64,000 bases of DNA from Prinsepia uniflora. Taxonomy: Eukaryota; Streptophyta; Magnoliopsida; Rosales; Rosaceae. Made by a program: the position numbers and the translations under genes. Location of the stretch: positions 56,043,864 through 56,107,863 of the forward strand of contig CM064876.1 in NCBI GenBank assembly GCA_032719365.1. Direction: 5' to 3'. Shown in pieces: positions 57,515 through 64,000 of the stretch. Positions within the stretch are counted from its first letter, which is position 1. Every line of letters starts with the position of its first letter. The notes beneath the pieces were generated by a model that was not told the origin of the DNA, did not search any database, and saw nothing but the letters and a program-made list of their open reading frames with translations.

Positions 57515-57830
57515 TCCATTACAACCTAATTAATGTCCATTACACCCTGATCAATATCTATTACAACTAATCAATATCCATTACAAACAACAAAATCATC
57601 AAGGCATCAAAAACCAACATAGAATGTCCATTGCAAACAATAAAATCATCAAGGCATCAAAATCTAACATATAATATCCATTACAAACAACAAAATCATC
57701 GAGTCATCAAAATCCAACATAGAGCGTGCATTACAACTAATAAAATCATTAAGGCACCAAAATCCAATAGAGAAAGTCCATTACAAACAATAAAACCAGC
57801 TAGGTTGCAAAACCAAGCCATCCAAGTGAA
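57515..57830. repeat. 50-bp tandem repeat with 21-bp precursor units
   Basis: 'tccattacaaacaa'-type landmarks start at 57577, 57627, 57677, 57727 and 57777, exactly 50 bp apart; each unit continues 'aaaatcatcaaggca'. To the left the shorter block 'tccattacaacc' repeats at 57515, 57536, 57557 and 57577 with a 20-21-bp step. The translation of the frame through it is only a by-product. Confidence 0.92.
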
Positions 57831-58172
57831 CAAAATTATAGAAAATATACGCAAAAAAAAAAAAATAGCAAGGCATGATGTCTTAAGGATTTGACTTATT
57901 ATCGGCAATATGTGCAATATCTACAATATATTGCAGATAATAAGTCAACAAGAAGTATGGACCGCTCCAAGATTGATTGATTTCCTAGCATCATATAATT
58001 TCAGAAATAATAAACAATACACATAAATAAATCAACTAATTATAAAAAAAAAAAAAAAAACGAAAGCACATAGAAAAGCCTCAAGAGGGTAAGGCAAATG
58101 GTTAGGAGTTTACCGAAAATAGAGTTTCTGACGTCCTGTCATACAGGTGCAACAACTTTGGAACATCTTGAA
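57831..58172. other. AT-rich non-coding region
   Basis: It contains an A-run (58049-58064) and no recognised gene. Confidence 0.4.
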
Positions 58173-59875
58173 TGACAGGATCCATCTCAATCCCCCTGGA
58201 TTATCGTGAGATGTGTCATGCTCTCGTCTGACACGACGTGCTAGACCAGGGATAAAACCGTAACCCGCTCGGGGTTTCTAGAGTGCGCAATGATTTCCAA
58301 AGTACGTAGCGGCATGTGATGTCTCGATCTCTACTATAGCCTGCATCCACAATCAACCTGAAGGGTATCAAAAACTATAAAAACTGTGATTGGACAAAAA
58401 TAATCAGTTTAAAAACAATTTTTGAATAAACATTTATACCCTTCACTTAAAAATATGCATTCATCAGAAAACAAGTATCTCAAATACTTTCTTAAAAGAA
58501 AATCATATTACTTTTCAAATCAATACACAGTAACTCAATACACAGTAAAAAAACATTTATCAATCAAAGCCATTTCCACAGTAGGGTCTCCGCCCAAAAC
58601 CAAATCACGTAGGGTCTCCGCCCAAATCCAAAACACATAGGGTCTCAACCAAAATCAAATCATGTAGGGACTCAGCCCAAATCCAAATTTCATAAAACAT
58701 CTCAATAGGGCCTCTTCCCGAAACATCAACCCATATTCGAAATCGTATGAAAACATGATCAACCAATCCTCTTTATCCAATATCCTGCAAATCATCTCAA
58801 TAGTCACGATATCAGCGCTATGCGTGTGACTCGGGATTACATGTTTGAGTATACACCAGGCTCGGAGCCCCTGACTCAACGTCTAGGTATTCTAACTTAG
58901 GCTCGGAACCCCTGGCTCGACGACGTCTGAGTAATGTCCATCTATGACACTCCTGAGCCTAAGCCTCCCCTTGGAGCTACTCACCTCCATGCAGTGTTAT
59001 CGTGACCTCTCCAGGATCTACGACGTCTGGAGGCTACCACGCCAGGATCTACGATGTCTAACGGGAACAATCACATCATAGAGGATGGTATTGTGGAAAA
59101 CATTACATAAATCTCAAATCATCTCAAAATATCTCAATGGGGCCTATACCCAAAATATAGCTTTATCAAATCAGTTTCCACAAAACCATCATAAAAACCG
59201 TGTCCAAAGACATTTCATAAATCCAAGATTCCTCGAATCCTACCAAATCCAATCTCGTAAATCCACAACAGGGACACAACCCGAAATTTCATATCATAAA
59301 TCATAACTGGGTCACAAGCCTGATATATCATTTCCAAATCCGAACGTCATTTCATTATTCAAATCACTTTTCAAAATCACCTTTTACTGTAATCCAAGTC
59401 AAGGTCAATATCCAACTAGGACTCAAGCCCGAAATGTCTATTTCATACATCTCCATGAAATCATTCAAAATCGATAGTCAAATCCTTAATTTCACGCATC
59501 TTCGTGAAAATCAGTCAAATAATATAAATCACATGCATGTAGGAAACTCAGCTGAAACCCAAGTACCATATAAAACATAAATCTTGAAATACGTGCATAC
59601 TAACATTTTTACGAAAATACTCAATCATATTAAAATCATATGCAAATAATGCATCTCAAATTATGTTCATAAAACATATAAAACATTTATGCATGCATCA
59701 TATTTATAAATCAAAAGTCCACTCACAGTGCCCATACTACGCTCTCATAATTCGTGATGTAAGCCAATTTGAGGCTAATCCATAATCTCTGAGACGTCCG
59801 GGCCTGTCCAAATCATACCCAAATGTCACTATCGACCTATGCAAATCTAAATCAACCCTCAAATCATACCCAAAC
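58173..59875 (-). repeat. Long-LTR family copy, inverted, truncated
   Basis: On the plus strand it begins TGACAGGATCC and continues 'ctcaatccccctggatta', 'ctcgtctgacacg' and 'tgcatccacaatcaacctgaagggtatcaaaaactat', the reverse complement of the family's tail, 'ccctccagg' patch and 3' region. Further right, repeated 'gggtctccgcccaaaa'/'ggactcagcccaaat' motifs (58585-58680) and 'cgggcctgtccaaatc' (near 59800) match the family interior. The 5' part beyond 59875 is missing. Confidence 0.68.
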
Positions 59876-60105
59876 ATCATGTGCATCATCATGCATACCA
59901 TTATGCTCACATCATCGCCCATGGCACATGAGCATCATATTTACATCATTGTCTCTCGTCACATGCGCATCATTATACAAACATCATCACCCATGGCACA
60001 TGAGCATCATATTTACATCATTGCCTCTCAGCATATTCGCATCATTATGCTCATATCATCGCATATGACGCATGGGCATCATATTTACCTCATCAGCTCT
60101 CAATA
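59875..60105. repeat. 72-bp tandem repeat (about three units)
   Basis: 'atcatcgcccatgg'-type landmarks at 59911, 59983 and 60055, exactly 72 bp apart. Each unit contains 'gagcatcatatttacatcatt' and 'gcgcatcatta'. 72 is a multiple of three, so the frames across it stay open without being genes. Confidence 0.9.
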
Positions 60106-60159
60106 ATACATATCATCCTGCACACATCATGAGCTCACATGCATTCTCTGTACGAGTTG

Positions 60160-60395
60160 ACATACACTCACCCTGAAAATGGCTTCGGTCGGCCATCGAC
60201 ATTTCTAGCCGATTGGCCACATGCAGTGCACCATACGAGTTTCCCTTAGCATCCTATCTCAACTGAGGACTTAGGGGACTGAATATAGTGCACCTAAGGT
60301 TTGGTAAACAAATAAGTTGTTCCGTCAGTGCACTCTTATTACAAGTCCTCCCATAAGGTAATCTACCCCAGTTATGAACTTGGGGGACTTCCTCT
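60160..60395 (+). repeat. Fragment related to the LARD-like element 3' interior
   Basis: Phrases such as 'agcatcctatctcaactgaggacttaggggactga', 'gttccgtcagtgcac' and 'gtaatctaccccagttatgaacttgggggacttc' parallel 45640-45786, including the polypurine tract. The LTR expected after 60395 does not match 45787-46229, so this is a related but different or truncated element. Confidence 0.6.
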
Positions 60396-62959
60396 GGGAA
60401 GGATGCTTTGATTGGCAAACGCTATCAGTAACTACCAATTAGATGCATCACTCGACTTCCTTTAGTATTGCAAAGAAGGAAAAAAAATGTTTTTCATTGT
60501 TTGGCAATGAAGGTATTGGCTTAACGAATGGGTTCGCTTGGATCGGATTGACCCATTGGCTTCGGGTCGAGTTGACCCATTAAACTTGTGTAGGTTTGGA
60601 CCTTAGCCTTCTAGGCTTTAGGAATAGGCAAGCCTTGCAACATAGACCCAAAAGTAAACAAAGCTCTACCGTTTATTTTATCCAGCTAAGCAGATATTGG
60701 CTTGCTGGTCTTTGCTAAGTAAATTAGAGTTACATACGGTTGAAATGGATTTAATGTTGTGTCGACTGTTTTCATTCAACAAACAATGTGAGTCTTGAAC
60801 ATTTAATTCAATCCAATTACTCCAATGGATTGTCAAACTACAATCAAAACGGCCATATGACTATAATATTGATGACATTTTCTAATGCAGTAATGTGATC
60901 ATTATAATCAATTAGAATAATTCAATAATCAAATGTTCAAATATCAATTTATTTTTTTTTTTATTTTCACCCCCGCATCATGAATTTTAAGGAAGAATTG
61001 AGCCGCACGATAGGTACGACATCATGAAGGTACGACATCACAATTATCAAACCAATCATCATCATGATTCAGTAATATTATCTTGATCCATGAAAAACCG
61101 CAATTATTAATTATCAATTCATGTCAACATTTACTATTCGCAATTGCTGCAATCAATTCGTACCAATTCATATCATCATATCAAAAGATGCCGCAAGCAT
61201 CAATTCAATTTCTATGATCTTTCATTGCATGATCATGCTTGTTTAGATTAGACACCATTTTTCTTTAAAACATTGGAGCCATATATTTGAATCAATTTTT
61301 CATAAATATAATTTTTATTCAATCTTTAATAATTCAATTCTAACAATATGCCATTCAATTTCAAATTAAGTATATTATTCTAGAATTTACATGTTTCTAG
61401 GACTTCATAAGTAATTATGAAAAAAATATAATTAACCTGGAATTGAATTTGAGAATAAAAAAACATACTTGATTGATGATAATTCCCCTCTTGCACAAAC
61501 TCTAATTCTGAGTTTTTCGTACTGATAATATATTGTGAATCAAGAACATACGATAAAGAAAGAATGTTTGTTTGGGAGATAGATAGAATCAATCTTTATT
61601 CATCAACTTAAACCCCATTATATAGAGTTAGAGATTAATGATAATCCTCCTCTTGAACCAACTCCAATTATGAGTTTTTTTGTGCTGATAACGTGTTGTG
61701 AATCAAGAATATATAGTAAATAAATAATGTTTATTTGGGAGATAGATAGAATAACCACTTCAACATATAAACCCTTATATGAATAACCACATGACATAAC
61801 TTATATAATGGTTTTGGTTTCTCTTGGGTTTGGATCAACATGATTCATGATCATGACTACAAGGCGTGGAACCTAAGACAATGAAGCTAATTGCGGATGC
61901 ATTTAACCACATGGCCAGGAAGATGGACGGTGTTCTCCTCTCAAAATCAACCTACGTACAAATCCCAAAGATTTTGAGTGATTTAACTTTATTTTTATTT
62001 TTAATCTGGGGAATCTAGTTTAGAAAAAGGGTGGAATTAGGAAAGAGAAAATAAAATTATAAATTAGAATTGTGTTTCTCTAGGCACATTAATTATTTAG
62101 GGAAGTAGCATATGAGATTAGAGGAGAAATAGCCTCAAGGACAAAGAGGAAGGCAGTGATCTTTTTCATGAACCATAAAACATAAAGTACACTTAAAAAT
62201 TAATGTACAAATATAAGACGAATGATCCCATATTTCCCAAGAAAACAGAGGTATTTTAGAATACCTCATTTGGTTGATATGGATTGTTTTGGTTGCTTGT
62301 AATAGGACTATCATCATCATTGTCATCACTACCAGCCATCGAACCTAAGACCGTGAGAGTCTAAATGCAAATGCACTCAACCGCACGGTCAGAGGATGGC
62401 CAGTGCTTTTTTACTCGAAACCAAATTATTTGAAGAAACTACTACCAAAGTAATGGTATGTATAAATCTGTTGAAATTATTAACTAATTAATCACTTCAA
62501 ATTATTATTTATCTAATATTTTATTATCGATCGGATAAAAACCAAATTATTTGAGAATTCAAATCACTCTATTCATAACAATTTGGTTTTAAATTTCTAT
62601 TATGAAAATCCGTTAAAATCAAAACAGACTATTAAGGAACATGTATACTTTTATTAATTTTTAAATCTATTATATACCCTTTTATTTGATATACTCGACT
62701 TTTTTTATATACTTTCATCTTTTATATTTTAGTTTGACTGTATTAATAAATGTTGTTCGAAAGTTAATGTCTACCAATGCAAATTGTGAATATATGGATA
62801 CAAAATGTGAATATATAGATAAGGAAATCTTAAAGATGTTTTAATCGAAAATGTGATTATTTAAGTCTTTCATATCTATATATTACAATTTTTTATTATG
62901 TATAAGTTGTCTATATTGATCCAAACCAAACCATTTATTATAATTTTACAAAATTCAAA
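60396..62959. other. AT-rich region without recognised genes
   Basis: Only short open frames. It holds an imperfect ~162-bp direct duplication (61475-61790). No tRNA, rRNA or protein domain is seen. Confidence 0.5.
61475..61790. repeat. Direct duplication of ~162 bp
   Basis: 'gatagatagaat' occurs at 61580 and 61742, and the preceding text ('gataat.c.cctcttg..c.aactc.aatt.tgagttttt', 'ttgtgaatcaagaa') matches through both copies with scattered differences. Confidence 0.8.
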
Positions 62960-63051
62960 TGACCCGACGCTCCTCTGTCAGGTCCCGACTCATCTAGCAC
63001 GATATTGTCCGCTTTGGGCCTCCTTTCCCTTGTCCTCACGGTTTTGTTTTC

Positions 63052-63158
63052 TGGAGCTCACGGTGCAACTTCCCAGAGGGTCACCCATCATGGAATTACA
63101 CCAGCCTCAACTCACTTAACTTTGGAGTTCCAACCGAACCCAAAGCCAATGAGCTCCC
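63052..63158 (-). other. 5S-rRNA-like block in Cassandra 2, left LTR
   Basis: The minus strand shows AACTCCAAAGTTAAGTGAGT and CATGATGGGTGACCCTCTGG, the conserved 5S-derived promoter segments. Confidence 0.88.
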
Positions 63159-63454
63159 AAAAGGTCTCGTGCTAGATATGTGTATGCCTATACCTTTAAG
63201 GCACATCACCATTCCCTTCCTAGACCATTCCCCCCTCCCAGGAATGTGGGATCGTTCATCGTTCCCTCCAAGACAAGGTTCTTACAATCCACCTCTCTTA
63301 GGGCCCAGCGTCCTCGCTGGCACACTTTTTAGTCGGGGTCTGGCTCTGATACCATTCTGTTAGGACCCGACCCTCCTCTGTCAGGTCCCGACTCATCTAG
63401 CACGATATTGTTCGTTTTGGGCCTCCTTGCCCTTACCCTCACGGTTTTATTTTC

Positions 63455-63561
63455 GGGAGCTCATGGTGCAACTTCCTAGGGAGTCATCTATTATGGAATT
63501 GCACCAGCCTCAACTCACTTAATTTTGGAGTTCCAATCGAACCCAAATCCAATAAGCTCCC
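63455..63561 (-). other. 5S-rRNA-like block in Cassandra 2, right LTR
   Basis: Minus strand AACTCCAAAATTAAGTGAGT, and ATAATAGATGACTCCCTAGG where the 5S GATGGGTGACC element has mutated. It is more decayed than the left copy. Confidence 0.85.
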
Positions 63562-63715
63562 AAAAGGCCTCGTGCTAGATAGGTGTGTGCCTACACCTTT
63601 AAGGCACACAACCATTCCCCTCCCAGACCATTCCCCCATCGCAGAAATGTGGGATCGTTCACCGTTCCCTCCAGGACACGGGTCTTACAATGTTACACAG
63701 GTCTTACAATGTTAT

Positions 63716-64000
63716 TGTATGACCCGTGTTCGAGAGGGAACGGTGAACGATCCCATATTCCTGCGATGGGGAAATGGTCTGGGAATGGAATGGTGGTGTG
63801 CCTTAAAGGTCTAGGCACACACTTATCTAGCACGAGGCCTTTTAGGAGCTCAGTGGCTTTGGGTTCGGTTGGAACTCCAAAGTTAAGCGAGTTGAGGTTG
63901 GTGCAATTCCATGATGGGTGACACCCTGGGAAGTTGCACCGTGAGCTCCCGAAAACAAAACCGTGAGGGCAAGGAGGCCCAAAGAAGACAATATCATGTT
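63716..64000 (+). mobile_element. Cassandra LTR 3, inverted relative to element 2, cut by window edge
   Basis: It starts TGTATGACCCGTG, the start of a Cassandra LTR in plus orientation, and runs through a 5S-like block (63845-63950, with AACTCCAAAGTTAAGCGAGT and ATGATGGGTGAC) to the window end. It is the mirror image of 63358-63689, only 26 bp away, so the two could form a long hairpin. Whether it is a full element or a solo LTR cannot be told. Confidence 0.88.
63845..63950 (+). other. 5S-rRNA-like block in Cassandra 3
   Basis: Plus-strand copy of the same 5S-derived sequence; 'gggtgacaccctggg' shows a small insertion compared with the other copies. Confidence 0.88.

Larger units (their letters stand above)
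62960..63689 (-). mobile_element. Cassandra TRIM element 2
   Basis: LTRs 62960-63286 and 63358-63689 with a 71-bp interior. In minus orientation TGGTATCAGAGCC (63342-63354) is an exact initiator-Met primer-binding site near the 5' LTR. The left LTR lacks a few bases at its outer end compared with TGTTAGGACCC in the right one. No matching target duplication is found: 62955-62959 reads TCAAA, while the right side runs into 'atgttacacaggtcttacaatgtt', a small duplication of the LTR end. 5S-like blocks lie at 63052-63158 and 63455-63561. It has no coding capacity. Confidence 0.9.

Noticed and set aside
57631..57894. 87-codon frame with KIIKAPK-type repeats
   Set aside because: Translation of the 50-bp tandem repeat.
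59823..60106. Two overlapping 75-81-codon frames rich in His and Ile
   Set aside because: They are translations of the 72-bp tandem repeat, whose length is a multiple of three.

Overview
This window is nuclear DNA of a flowering plant, most likely a woody eudicot. It holds one host gene with plant-type introns, surrounded by nested plant retrotransposons and DNA-transposon remnants (copia, Tat-type gypsy, LINE L1, LARD-like, Cassandra TRIM, CACTA). There are no bacterial operons, CRISPR arrays or viral genomes. Rosaceae is a guess from the general look of the repeats and was not tested.

The host gene lies at 26.0-27.1 kb on the plus strand. It has five exons and encodes a 157-residue histidine-phosphotransfer-like protein in which the phospho-accepting His is replaced by Asn83. 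That makes it a pseudo-HPt of the AHP6 type, an inhibitor of cytokinin phosphorelay. A TATA box sits about 140 bp upstream, and about 3 kb of AT-rich non-coding DNA precedes it.

Left side (1-22.3 kb): a partial long LTR (1-2037), a roughly 25-bp satellite with hairpin-forming units (2.4-4.77 kb, partly duplicated as a 1385-bp block), a complete 2.76-kb solo LTR inserted in that satellite, more satellite, and the 5' end of a Tat element. A complete but decayed Tat-lineage gypsy element follows (10449-21521, TSD TACTC). It has gag, protease, RT, two RNase H domains, integrase, the same 25-bp satellite, a ~180-bp tandem repeat and an antisense ORF. It split an older copia gag gene, whose halves lie at 9.7-10.4 and 21.5-22.2 kb.

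Middle (27.9-46.7 kb): one L1-type LINE on the minus strand, cut into four pieces by a young, nearly intact copia element (28912-34112, TSD TGAGA), a long solo LTR (35289-37979) and a non-coding LARD-like element (38984-46229, TSD AACTC). The LARD-like element itself carries another long solo LTR (41249-44262, TSD CACAA).

Right side (46.7-64 kb): an AT-rich repeat with four hairpins that each show the loop motif CCGAACAGCGG; the 3' half of a CACTA transposon (from 49002 to about 53.1 kb) with a 345-bp triplicated region and a decayed TNP2-type transposase; a Cassandra TRIM with 5S-rRNA-like LTRs inserted in that transposase (50911-51693, TSD ATATC); fragments of the long-LTR family in both orientations; several tandem repeats (50 bp, 72 bp, ~162 bp); and at the right edge two Cassandra copies head to head, 26 bp apart. 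Apart from the AHP6-like gene, every recognisable coding region is transposon-derived and almost all are broken.
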